NCBI RefSeq assembly: GCF_030929605.1
Contig: NZ_JAVFVS010000014.1
Span: 1-64,000 of the forward strand
Source: Flavobacterium sp. LHD-80
GTDB taxonomy: Bacteria; Bacteroidota; Bacteroidia; Flavobacteriales; Flavobacteriaceae
DNA: 64,000 nt
Direction: 5' to 3'
Positions 27,657-36,113 of this stretch are shown in pieces (position 1 is the stretch's first letter; the number at the start of each line of letters is the position of its first letter). The notes beneath the pieces are model-generated. The model did no database searches, was not told the origin of the DNA, and was given only the letters and a program-made list of their open reading frames with translations. A program made the position numbers and the translations under genes.

Positions 27657-29270
27657 ATGAAAATTCAATATATAAAAAGAAGTCTATTGGCATTTACAAT
27701 GGTATTGATGCTCAATAGTTGCTCTGAAGATTTTTTGACAATAGAGCCAACCACACAGTTAACCGCAGATGCCATTCAAACTGATGCTGATTTTGAAGCG
27801 TTAGTAAACGCAACTTACGATCCACTTCGCTGGCAGGTTGACGGAGCTGCAACGCGACATATGTATCCGGTAATGTTTCAGGATATGAGAGCAGATAACG
27901 TAGTTTCGCAATGGGCGACGTTTTGGATTGCAGGTCAGGCATTTGATAAAAACCCAATTGCGCCAAATAATCCGAGTGTAGAAGGAATGTGGAAAAAATG
28001 GTACACCATGATTTCAAGAGCCAATACCGCTATTGGAATTATAACTGAAACCAATAAAATCTCTGATGAAAAAATCAAAACACAACTAATTGCGCAGGCA
28101 AAGTTTCTACGTGGCTTTGCTTATTTTGAATTGGTAAAACATTTTGGTGGCGTGCCTTTGATTACAGAATATATTAAAGATGCGTCGTATAATTTTAAAA
28201 AGCCAAAAGCTACTGCCGCAGAAGTTTATGTTCAGATTGAAAAAGATTTATTAGAAGCTGCACAAGCTTTGCCAACAGTTCCAACAAAAAAAGGAAGAGC
28301 TACGAAAGGTGCGGCATACGCGGTTTTGGCGAAAGCAAATTTATATCAGAAAGATTATAATGAAACCGTAAAATATTGCGAGCAAGTAATGAGTCTTGGC
28401 TATTCCTTAGAAGAAAAATTTGAAGACAACTGGGATTTAAATAATGAATACGGAAAAGAGTCAGTTTTTGAAATTGGCTACATCAGTGGTTCTTTATACA
28501 ATAATTTTGAAGGCGGGCAGAGTTATTCTAATCAAGGTTCGTCTTCACATCAAATGTTTGGGTTTTTGTTCAATAGTTCGGTTGGAAACAGTGCTTTCGG
28601 GAATAGCGTTCCAAGACAGGAATTGATTGATTTTTATGATAATTCAGACCGCAGAAAAGAATATACTTTCATAACACCGCAGACAATTGTAAGAGGCGGA
28701 AGAGGCGCTATTTCATGTAATTGCAGTACGAATCCAGATGGTTCAATTAATTGGAGTACAGAAGGACAATGGGTTTTTGGAACTGATACGTATAATTATT
28801 TCTGGCCAACTGGTACTGCAGCATTTAAATCGAAAGCGAGTATGTATAAATATTGGATTCCGCCAGCAGTTCAAGATGCATTGCCAAATTACGCCGATTC
28901 TCCATTAAATGAAAAAATCATTCGTTATGCTGACGTTCTTTTGATGCATGCAGAAGCGAGATTAATGGGAGGAACAGGAACTTTAGACGGAGCAAGTTCG
29001 TTTAAATTAGTTACAGAAAGAGCCTACGGAGCAGGAAACCCAAAAATACCAGCTTACACTTTACAAGGTGTTAAAGACGAAAGAAGAAGAGAATTAGCAA
29101 CAGAAGGTTGGGACAGATATACTGATTTAGTGCGTTGGGGAGATGCCAAAAAAGCTCTTGAAGCGGTTGGAAAAGTATTCACTGTTGGAAGAGACGAATT
29201 GCTTCCAATTCCAGCATCGGAAATTCAGCAAGTTGGAGCTTCAATTTTAATCCAGAATCCAGGATATTAG
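27657..29270 (+). CDS. SusD/RagB-family glycan-binding lipoprotein (pair 1)
   Basis: A 537-residue surface lipoprotein with lipobox Cys22 (LMLNSCSEDF). It has the SusD N-terminal pattern (TTQLTADAIQTDADFEALVN), TPR-like helices (AQAKFLRGFAYFELVKHFGGVPL) and the C-terminal RRRELATEGWDRYTDLVRWG signature. It would cap the SusC barrel and bind the oligosaccharide. It starts 20 bp after the SusC gene. A hairpin (29309-29343) in the following spacer may attenuate read-through into the catabolic genes. Confidence 0.95.
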   Translation: MKIQYIKRSLLAFTMVLMLNSCSEDFLTIEPTTQLTADAIQTDADFEALVNATYDPLRWQVDGAATRHMYPVMFQDMRADNVVSQWATFWIAGQAFDKNPIAPNNPSVEGMWKKWYTMISRANTAIGIITETNKISDEKIKTQLIAQAKFLRGFAYFELVKHFGGVPLITEYIKDASYNFKKPKATAAEVYVQIEKDLLEAAQALPTVPTKKGRATKGAAYAVLAKANLYQKDYNETVKYCEQVMSLGYSLEEKFEDNWDLNNEYGKESVFEIGYISGSLYNNFEGGQSYSNQGSSSHQMFGFLFNSSVGNSAFGNSVPRQELIDFYDNSDRRKEYTFITPQTIVRGGRGAISCNCSTNPDGSINWSTEGQWVFGTDTYNYFWPTGTAAFKSKASMYKYWIPPAVQDALPNYADSPLNEKIIRYADVLLMHAEARLMGGTGTLDGASSFKLVTERAYGAGNPKIPAYTLQGVKDERRRELATEGWDRYTDLVRWGDAKKALEAVGKVFTVGRDELLPIPASEIQQVGASILIQNPGY

Positions 29271-29308
29271 TTAGTTTAAAGTTAGTTTATTTTAGTGCAT
29301 GTTTATTT

Positions 29309-29343
29309 AAGTATTGAACTGTGTAAAAGCAGTTCAATTACTT
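29309..29343 (+). promoter_or_regulatory. Hairpin between SusD and catabolic genes
   Basis: A perfect 9-bp stem (attgaactg 29313-29321 with cagttcaat 29330-29338) can extend with aagt/actt on the outside after one bulged base. There is no T run, so it may stabilise or attenuate the transcript without ending it. Confidence 0.4.
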
Positions 29344-29377
29344 GAATAACTTAAACGTAACTCAATATTGAAATGCA

Positions 29378-30091
29378 ATGGAGGATTTAAATAAAATAAA
29401 AGAGGCTTTTTGGGAAAACGGTTTTGTTATCATAGAGAATTTTTTCGACCATGAATTAATGGACCGCTACAATAAAATTATTCAACAGCACTACGGTATA
29501 AATCCAGATTGGGAACATACAAATGAATTTATTTCTAAAGCCGCTGTCGAAGTAATTCCGTGGTTTCCTTACCATGAAAACAAGCCTTTTTTTGATGAAG
29601 TAGATCAGGACAAAAGGTTTAATGCCATTACAGATGTTCTGCTTGGAGAAAAATGGGCAAATTTATATTGCATGATGATGTTTTCTAAAGCGGGAAGCAA
29701 AGGCCAGGCCTGGCATCAGGATTGTCCTCCCGAGGATAAAACCAAATTCAATTTAAACAGACTGGTTTATACGCATGATATTTCTGAAGAAACTGGCGGT
29801 GAAATTGTTATTATGCCAAAAGCACATCAAAAAGGAGTTTTGCCAATAGGATTACCCGATGAAGATTTGGAAGGGCAATTTGTATATAAACCTAAAAAAG
29901 GAACCGTAATCTTTTTGCACGGACATTGTTTTCATAGAGTCATGCCAGTTAAAAAAGATAGAATATCTACTAATTTCAGAGCGATTCCAAAAGGAACGCC
30001 AGAAGATATTACAGACATCTGCGTGTATCGAAATATGCGTTATAAATTTTCAACTTCGGAAGTTGTCGAAGAGCGAATACTGAAAGAATAG
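29378..30091 (+). CDS. Phytanoyl-CoA dioxygenase (PhyH)-family protein
   Basis: A 237-residue cytoplasmic protein of the Fe(II)/2-oxoglutarate PhyH family. The iron ligands are visible as HQD in GQAWHQDCPPED and a distal His in HGHCFHRVMPV; the 2-oxoglutarate-binding Arg is probably in RISTNFRAIP. It lies 4 bp before a Gfo/Idh/MocA oxidoreductase gene and upstream of a sugar porter, so it probably modifies a sugar or sugar-linked metabolite. In sugar loci PhyH members are often of unknown function, and the true substrate is not readable here. Confidence 0.85.
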   Translation: MEDLNKIKEAFWENGFVIIENFFDHELMDRYNKIIQQHYGINPDWEHTNEFISKAAVEVIPWFPYHENKPFFDEVDQDKRFNAITDVLLGEKWANLYCMMMFSKAGSKGQAWHQDCPPEDKTKFNLNRLVYTHDISEETGGEIVIMPKAHQKGVLPIGLPDEDLEGQFVYKPKKGTVIFLHGHCFHRVMPVKKDRISTNFRAIPKGTPEDITDICVYRNMRYKFSTSEVVEERILKE

Positions 30092-30095
30092 CAAA

Positions 30096-31079
30096 ATGAG
30101 TGATAGTCGTATAAAGTGGGGAATTATAGGTTTAGGAAATATTGCCCATCAGTTTGTAAAAGATTTGGCTTTGGTTGAAGAGGCTGAACTGTATGCTGTG
30201 GCTTCCAGAGATTTGCATAAAGCAAAAACTTTTGCGGCAACGTATAACGCATTATTTTTTTACGATGATTACAATGCGCTGTTTGACGATGCAAAAGTAG
30301 AAATTGTCTATATTGCTACCACACACGATTTACATGCTAGTTTGACTATAAAAGCATTACAGTCAAAAAAAGCCGTTTTGTGCGAAAAACCAATTGCTGT
30401 AAATTACGCTCAGGCTTTTCGGATGGTTCAGGCTTCAAAAGACAACAATTGCTTTTTTATGGAAGCTTTATGGACGCGATTTAATCCGTCGATTAGAGAA
30501 GTTCTTCTAAAAATAAAGCAAGGAGAAATTGGCGATATAAAATACATCAATGCTGATTTTGCCTTTTCGGTACAAAAACTAAATGAAAGAATGACCGACT
30601 TAAATTTAGCAGGAGGTTCTTTGTTGGATATGGGAATTTATCCTTTATTTCTAGTGTACGCGATTTTAGGAAGACCTGATAAAATAATGGCTCTTGCATC
30701 TTTTTTTGATTCGGGAGCAGATGCACAGACTTCAATGATTTTGCAATATAAAACGGCTCAGGCAATTTTGCACAGCAGTTTTGTATCGCCTTCTAACATG
30801 GAAGCGACTATTAGCGGGTTAGAAGGCAGAATTACTATAAATTCGATTTGGCATGAAGCGCAATCTTATTCTGTAGTACGAAACAATCATAAAGTAGATT
30901 ATGCGCTTCCAACAAAAGGGAAGGGTTTTACATATGAAATTGAAGAATGCCATTTTTGTTTGAAAAAAAAGCAGATCGAAAGCAAATTATGGTCGCATCA
31001 AAATAGTTTAGATTTGATGGCAATAGTAGATTCGGTTCGAAAAGAAATCGGATTGATATATCCTTCAGACAAAGAATAA
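30096..31079 (+). CDS. Gfo/Idh/MocA-family oxidoreductase
   Basis: A 327-residue NAD(P)-dependent dehydrogenase without a signal peptide. The Rossmann motif is WGIIGLGNIAHQF, the conserved catalytic-site EKPIAVN follows near residue 100, and the C-terminal alpha/beta domain begins with FMEALWTRFNP. The family oxidises or isomerises sugars and cyclitols. The ALWTRFNP form resembles the dihydrodiol-dehydrogenase/xylose-dehydrogenase-like branch. It starts 4 bp after the PhyH gene and 70 bp before the MFS porter, consistent with cytoplasmic conversion of the imported monosaccharide. Confidence 0.88.
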   Translation: MSDSRIKWGIIGLGNIAHQFVKDLALVEEAELYAVASRDLHKAKTFAATYNALFFYDDYNALFDDAKVEIVYIATTHDLHASLTIKALQSKKAVLCEKPIAVNYAQAFRMVQASKDNNCFFMEALWTRFNPSIREVLLKIKQGEIGDIKYINADFAFSVQKLNERMTDLNLAGGSLLDMGIYPLFLVYAILGRPDKIMALASFFDSGADAQTSMILQYKTAQAILHSSFVSPSNMEATISGLEGRITINSIWHEAQSYSVVRNNHKVDYALPTKGKGFTYEIEECHFCLKKKQIESKLWSHQNSLDLMAIVDSVRKEIGLIYPSDKE

Positions 31080-31149
31080 ATAATTAAAAAAATGATATAG
31101 AAACGCTTTTTCAAGTGTATTTATAAATTAAAAACAACCATACTTTTAA

Positions 31150-32688
31150 ATGAAAAAATCAATATTTGTAGCCTTTATAGTTTCTTTAGGAGGATTTTTG
31201 TTTGGTTTTGATGCCGGAATTATTTCCGGAGTAATGTCATACGCTGGTCCCGAATTTAATTTGAATGATTTTCAAACGGGCTGGGTAGTAAGCTCGCCGT
31301 CTTTTACCGCCATGTTTGCTATGTTGATTTCTGGGCGTTTGAGCGACATTATTGGCAGAAAAAAATTACTGATTCTTGCTGCATTTTTATATGTCTTATC
31401 TATTATTTTATCGGCTTTTACTATAAATTATGAAATGCTGTATATCGCTAGAATGATTGGCGGAATTGCATTTGGAATCGCTTTAGTAATTGCACCGACC
31501 TATATTGCCGAAATTTCACTCGCAGAAAGCAGAGGCAAACTCGTTTCTATTCAGCAATTAAATATTGTTCTTGGTTTTTTTGCTGCTTTTTTGAGTAATT
31601 ATTATTTCAATTATTTGCATACTTCTGGCCAAACCAGTTTTTTAACTGAAGAAAATGTATGGCGCTGGATGCTTGGTATTGTGCTTATTCCTTCGATTGT
31701 TTATTATATTCTTTTATTTTTTGTGCCCGAAAGTCCGCGTTGGTTATTTACTCAAAAGAGGGATTTCGAAGCACAAAAAGTACTTGTTGCGATGCACGGA
31801 AGTGAAAAAGCGGGAATTGAAACTAAGAATATTCTAGAAAGTTTAAGTGAAGAAAAACAGAGCACTGAAAAAGTACAATTAAAAGATCTTTTTAAACCTG
31901 CATTAAAATTTGTTTTTACCGTAGGATTGGTAATTGGTGTTTTACAGCAAATTACAGGAATCAACGCCATTTATTTTTATGCAACATCCATTTTTAAACA
32001 AACAGGTATTGGCAATAACGCTTCGTTTTCTTCCGGCGTTTTATTGAGTTTTATAACCGTTGTTTTTACGATTGTCGCCATGTTTTTAATTGATAAAATG
32101 GGACGAAGACCTTTGTTGTTAATTGGCGTTGCCGGAATTGCAATTAGTATGGCTTTATGCGCTTACGGATTTAAAGAGGCTAAATATCAATTAACAAAAC
32201 AGGAAATTTCAAAGTTTGATATTTCAATTCAAAATAAATTAATACCAATTGCAGATAAAGTTTACGAAAATGATATTGCGTTCAAAAATGAAATGAAAAC
32301 CCTTTTAGGAGATCAGACTTACGCAAAAAATGAGGGTATAATTCTCGAAAATGCGACCGAAATGAATGCCGTTTTGGTATTAATTGGTGTCATGGGATTT
32401 ATTGGCTGTTTTGCCTTTTCATTAGGGCCTGTAATGTGGGTTTTATTGTCAGAATTATTTCCAAATCGTTATAGAGGTTTGGCAATTGGCGTAATTGGTT
32501 TCGTCAATAGCTTTGCAAGTTGGGTGGTACAGCAGGTTTTTCCTTGGGAATTATCAAATTTAGGAAATGCTTTAACCTTTTTAATTTTTGGAACTATTGC
32601 GTTAATTGGCTTCATTATTTTATTAAAAATTCTGCCTGAAACCAAAGGAAAATCATTGGAACAAATAGAAACCGATTTTGTAAAATAG
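31150..32688 (+). CDS. Sugar porter family MFS transporter
   Basis: A 512-residue inner-membrane protein with 12 membrane segments and the sugar-porter motifs: GRLSDIIGRKK after helix 2, PESPRWL at the end of helix 6, a QQITGINAIYFYA stretch in helix 7, GRRPLL, and PETKGKSLEQIE at the C-terminus. It is similar in layout to XylE/AraE-type H+ symporters. An extra loop of about 60 residues near 340-400 (YQLTKQEISKFDISIQNK) is common in Bacteroidetes members. It would bring arabinose, xylose or galactose released in the periplasm into the cytoplasm. The next gene begins 6 bp after its stop. Confidence 0.92.
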   Translation: MKKSIFVAFIVSLGGFLFGFDAGIISGVMSYAGPEFNLNDFQTGWVVSSPSFTAMFAMLISGRLSDIIGRKKLLILAAFLYVLSIILSAFTINYEMLYIARMIGGIAFGIALVIAPTYIAEISLAESRGKLVSIQQLNIVLGFFAAFLSNYYFNYLHTSGQTSFLTEENVWRWMLGIVLIPSIVYYILLFFVPESPRWLFTQKRDFEAQKVLVAMHGSEKAGIETKNILESLSEEKQSTEKVQLKDLFKPALKFVFTVGLVIGVLQQITGINAIYFYATSIFKQTGIGNNASFSSGVLLSFITVVFTIVAMFLIDKMGRRPLLLIGVAGIAISMALCAYGFKEAKYQLTKQEISKFDISIQNKLIPIADKVYENDIAFKNEMKTLLGDQTYAKNEGIILENATEMNAVLVLIGVMGFIGCFAFSLGPVMWVLLSELFPNRYRGLAIGVIGFVNSFASWVVQQVFPWELSNLGNALTFLIFGTIALIGFIILLKILPETKGKSLEQIETDFVK

Positions 32689-32694
32689 AAAAAT

Positions 32695-34278
32695 ATGATT
32701 CAGAACCCAATTTTAAAAGGTTTTAATCCAGATCCTTCTATTTGCCGAGTTGGAGACGATTACTACATAGCAACCTCAACATTTGAATGGTTTCCGGGCG
32801 TCCAGATTCACCATTCAAAAGATTTGAAAAACTGGAAAGTTATTGCGCATCCGCTCAATCGGATTTCGCAATTGGATATGAAAGGAGTTCCAGATTCCTG
32901 TGGTGTTTGGGCGCCATGTTTATCGTATAAAAACGGAATTTTTTATCTGGTTTACACCAATGTAAAATCATTTGATGGCGTGTGGAAAGACACACCAAAT
33001 TACGTAGTTACGACTAATGATATTTTAGGCGAATGGAGCGATCCAATTTATTTGACATCAGCTGGTTTTGACGGGTCTTTTTTTCATGATGATGACAATT
33101 CGACTTGGTACACCAATATGCTGGTCGATCATAGAAACGGGAAATTTTTTGGAGGCATCGAACTTCAAAAGTATGATACAGACGAAAAGAAATTAGTTGG
33201 AGAAATCTTCTATTTAACTTCAGGGACAAATTTAGGATTTACAGAAGGGCCTCATTTATATAAAAAAAACGGATATTATTATTTGATTCTGGCTGAAGGT
33301 GGAACCGAATATGGCCACGCAGAAACTGTTATGCGTTCTAAAAATATTACAGGACCTTATGAAGCACATCCACAAAACCCCATATTAACGGCTCGGAATT
33401 CACCGGAATATGAATTGCAAAAAGCGGGGCATGCATCGCTTGTAGAAACTCAAAACGGAGATTGGTATGTTGTATTTTTAGTCAGTCGTCCGCTTTCAGT
33501 TCAAGGAAGATGTATTTTGGGAAGAGAAACTGCAATTGAAGAAATTATTTGGAAAGAAGATTGGCCGTACCTGAATTCCGGTTCGAGTTTGCCTCGTTTA
33601 GAAATTCCGCTTCCTAATTTGATCGAAGTTTCATTTCAAGAAAATAGCGAAAGAGAAGATTTTGATTCGGAAATACTGCCGATAGATTTTCAAACTTTAC
33701 GAATTCCGCTTACAGAAGATTGGATTTCGTTAACAGAAAATCCTGGTTTCTTGAGACTAAAAGGAAAAGAATCGCTTACTTCAACACACACTCAAGCTTT
33801 AGTAGCAAGACGTTTAGAACATTTTAAGGCTGAAATTACAACATCAGTGCGTTTTGAACCCCTCAAGTTTCAGCATTTGGCAGGTTTGATTTTGTATTAT
33901 AATACAGGGCACTATCATTATCTTCATATTACAAAAAGTGGTGGTCAAAAAGTGCTATCTATAGTCAGTTGCTGTAATTATAAAATGATTGAACAAAAAG
34001 AGATTATCACCGTTTCCGGAATTGAAGAAGTTTTTCTCAGAGCGACAATTAATTATGATAGATTGCAATTTCGATTTAGTAAGGATGGAAGTAATTTTGA
34101 AAAAATTGGAGAAAAACTCGATATGAGTATTTTATCTGATGATTATGTTCGTGATGAAAGTGAACGTTATCGACCGGCTTTTACGGGTTGTTTAGTGGGA
34201 TTGTGCTGTCAGGATTTGGCAACCAATTCTAGATATGCCGATTTTGATTGGTTTGAGTACAAAATTTCAGATTGTTGA
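32695..34278 (+). CDS. GH43 beta-xylosidase/alpha-arabinofuranosidase, cytoplasmic
   Basis: A 527-residue GH43 enzyme without a signal peptide, so it should act in the cytoplasm. The propeller begins NPILKGFNPDPSICRVG (Asp13 general base), followed by GFDGSFFHDDDN and the acid Glu in FTEGPHLYKK. The last 200 residues are a concanavalin-like sandwich, as in XynB-type enzymes (GH43 subfamily 11/12 architecture). It directly follows the sugar porter, which suggests that short oligosaccharides as well as monosaccharides enter the cell. Its stop overlaps slightly with the upstream alternative start of the next frame; I prefer ATG 34296 for the next gene. Confidence 0.88.
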   Translation: MIQNPILKGFNPDPSICRVGDDYYIATSTFEWFPGVQIHHSKDLKNWKVIAHPLNRISQLDMKGVPDSCGVWAPCLSYKNGIFYLVYTNVKSFDGVWKDTPNYVVTTNDILGEWSDPIYLTSAGFDGSFFHDDDNSTWYTNMLVDHRNGKFFGGIELQKYDTDEKKLVGEIFYLTSGTNLGFTEGPHLYKKNGYYYLILAEGGTEYGHAETVMRSKNITGPYEAHPQNPILTARNSPEYELQKAGHASLVETQNGDWYVVFLVSRPLSVQGRCILGRETAIEEIIWKEDWPYLNSGSSLPRLEIPLPNLIEVSFQENSEREDFDSEILPIDFQTLRIPLTEDWISLTENPGFLRLKGKESLTSTHTQALVARRLEHFKAEITTSVRFEPLKFQHLAGLILYYNTGHYHYLHITKSGGQKVLSIVSCCNYKMIEQKEIITVSGIEEVFLRATINYDRLQFRFSKDGSNFEKIGEKLDMSILSDDYVRDESERYRPAFTGCLVGLCCQDLATNSRYADFDWFEYKISDC

Positions 34279-34295
34279 TTTTAGATTTTAGATTT

Positions 34296-35417
34296 ATGAA
34301 ATTAAGATATTTTTTTATTGGACTTTCTTTTTTAATGTTTGGATGTAAGCAAAATGCGTCCAAAACTGCAGATTTAAAAGAAGAAAAACATGCTAAATTT
34401 GAGCCTGAGGATGGAGAAGTTATTCTTTTTATTGGTCAGGAAAATGATGCATTAGGCGGAACAGAAAAAGATAAAAATGGTTATCTAGATCATTTTCCAG
34501 CACCGGGCGGATTTACCATGTATACTGATATTATGCCTGGATTAACAGAAGAATTTGATGGACATTCCTTTACTTATTCGGGTTTAAATGGAATTTTTGA
34601 AACGGCAGATTGGGGCGATGGCCCAGAAAATATGTCGATTGTGTTGGGAGACGAAGATTTTAAAAACTCGGCTTTAGCAATTGGTTTGGCAATTATTGAT
34701 AATGAAGAAAAAATTGCTAGCGGTGAGTTAGATTCGTACATTCTCAAAATGGGAAAGTTTTTCAAAAGTTTAGGAAAACGCCCTGTTTTTCTGCGTATTG
34801 GTTTTGAATTTGACGGTCCGTGGAATCGTTATGAAAGAGTGGCTTATATCAATGCATTTAGGCATATTAAAGATAAATTAGACCAACAAGGCGTTACAAA
34901 TGTTGCTTATGTCTGGCAGTCAAAAGGTTTTGAAAGCAGCTTACAAGATTTAGAAAATTGGTATCCAGGTGATGATTATGTCGATTGGTGCGGTTTCTCT
35001 TTCTTCAATAATTACAAACAGGAAAATATGATCGCTTTCGCAAAATTAAAAGGCAAGCCAGTTTTTATTTGCGAAGCTGCACCGACAGTAACCGACTGGG
35101 AAAAAGATCCAAAAGGAAATACAGGATTAACCAAAGAAATGAAACTTTCAAATCCTGAACAGGCAAAATTAGCTTGGGAAGAATGGTTTGTTCCTTTTTT
35201 TAAAACCATAAATGATAATCCGAAAACGGTGAAAGCGATAAGTTATATTAATGCTAACTGGAAAGACAAACCGAGATGGAAAGTGAATCCGACGTTTAAA
35301 GGAATTGATTCCAGATTGCAATTAAGCGAGTTTATTTCAAAAAAATGGAATGAAGAAGTAGGGAAGGATAAATACTTAAAAGCTTCACCAGATTTATTCG
35401 ATAAATTATACAATTAG
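34296..35417 (+). CDS. GH26-like (beta/alpha)8 glycosidase lipoprotein
   Basis: Starting at ATG 34296 gives a 373-residue lipoprotein with lipobox Cys17 (LSFLMFGCKQN). The mature part has a TIM-barrel pattern with a likely acid/base Glu171 in RIGFEFDGPWN and a likely nucleophile Glu260 in FICEAAP, as in GH26-like and related clan GH-A enzymes. The usual GH26 HE pair is FE here, so the family call is tentative. It closes the operon that begins at 29378 and is followed by a terminator. It may be a surface or periplasmic endo-acting enzyme on mannan or xylan-like chains. Confidence 0.7.
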   Translation: MKLRYFFIGLSFLMFGCKQNASKTADLKEEKHAKFEPEDGEVILFIGQENDALGGTEKDKNGYLDHFPAPGGFTMYTDIMPGLTEEFDGHSFTYSGLNGIFETADWGDGPENMSIVLGDEDFKNSALAIGLAIIDNEEKIASGELDSYILKMGKFFKSLGKRPVFLRIGFEFDGPWNRYERVAYINAFRHIKDKLDQQGVTNVAYVWQSKGFESSLQDLENWYPGDDYVDWCGFSFFNNYKQENMIAFAKLKGKPVFICEAAPTVTDWEKDPKGNTGLTKEMKLSNPEQAKLAWEEWFVPFFKTINDNPKTVKAISYINANWKDKPRWKVNPTFKGIDSRLQLSEFISKKWNEEVGKDKYLKASPDLFDKLYN

Positions 35418-35460
35418 AAGACAATATTTACCCTTATTTGTTCCTTTAAAATTAACAAAA

Positions 35461-35503
35461 ACAGCCAAGAGTTCACCTGAATTCTTAGCTGTTTTTTGTT
35501 TTT
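35461..35503 (+). terminator. Rho-independent terminator
   Basis: acagccaagagttc (35461-35474) pairs with gaattcttagctgt (35479-35492) through G-U wobbles around an acct loop, followed by a T-rich tail. It ends the 29378-35417 operon. Confidence 0.8.
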
Positions 35504-35704
35504 AAAATGCTTTGTAGTTGTTGTTTTTTATCTTTAAAAGATTTTAATGAACTTCTCAATTTTAGATTTTCATTTTGTTAAATTAGTAAAATTCTTATAA
35601 AATGTTAAAAAAGAGGCAAATTACTAACCGCCTTGTTTTTAGTTGATTAAAATTCCGAAATCAATATAGTTAACAATTTTTTCTCAAAAAAAACCTTTAA
35701 AATT

Positions 35705-35733
35705 TTTGAATTAGAAATTTTAATTTACTTTTG
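35705..35733 (+). promoter_or_regulatory. Bacteroidetes-type promoter of SusC/SusD pair 2
   Basis: TTTG at 35705-35708 and TACTTTTG at 35726-35733 are separated by 17 bases and match the TTTG-N17-23-TAnnTTTG consensus. It would start a leader of about 375 bases. Confidence 0.6.
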
Positions 35734-35996
35734 TTCTATCAAATTAGTAGAGTTTAAAAATAACCCAGTAAAATAGGCATTTAATACATTTTATTTTGAG
35801 TAGACAAGAACGTCTTTAAACCATTTTCTTTTTGAAGTTGACGTTTTTTAAGAATTCTTGAATCTCAAAATCACAAAATATAGCACAAGATAAATTCGTA
35901 ATCGCAGAATGAAATCTTGCAAAAATCCAAGTCAAATAGTAATAATCAAAAAAGAAAAAAAGAAAATGAAAAAACGAATGTGCAGTAAATAAAAAA

Positions 35997-36090
35997 CCAT
36001 TTCTGTTGCAGCAGAAATGGTGAAGCTTAAAAGAAATTGTTCATCTCTATAAGGACAGCGAGGACGGAAAATCCGTTTTCGGGTCACCTT
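35997..36090 (+). promoter_or_regulatory. Two-hairpin leader upstream of SusC 2
   Basis: The first hairpin is a perfect 9-bp stem (ccatttctg / cagaaatgg). The second is a 9-bp stem with two wobbles (36060-36068 / 36072-36080) inside an outer aagg/cctt clamp. The second ends 24 bp before the ATG, so it could control translation. I do not recognise a named riboswitch. Confidence 0.45.
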
Positions 36091-36113
36091 ATTTATTAAA
36101 CTAAAACAAAGTA

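Larger units (their letters stand above)
35418..36113. other. Intergenic region with terminator, promoter and long leader
   Basis: The 696-bp spacer contains a terminator (35461-35503), a recognisable Bacteroidetes promoter (35705-35733), and about 375 bp of leader with two hairpins close to the SusC start (35997-36020 and 36051-36090). No small open frame with coding character is visible. Confidence 0.65.

Noticed and set aside
34272..34295. Longer start of the GH26-like lipoprotein
   Set aside because: It overlaps the previous gene and puts eight residues in front of a good lipoprotein signal.
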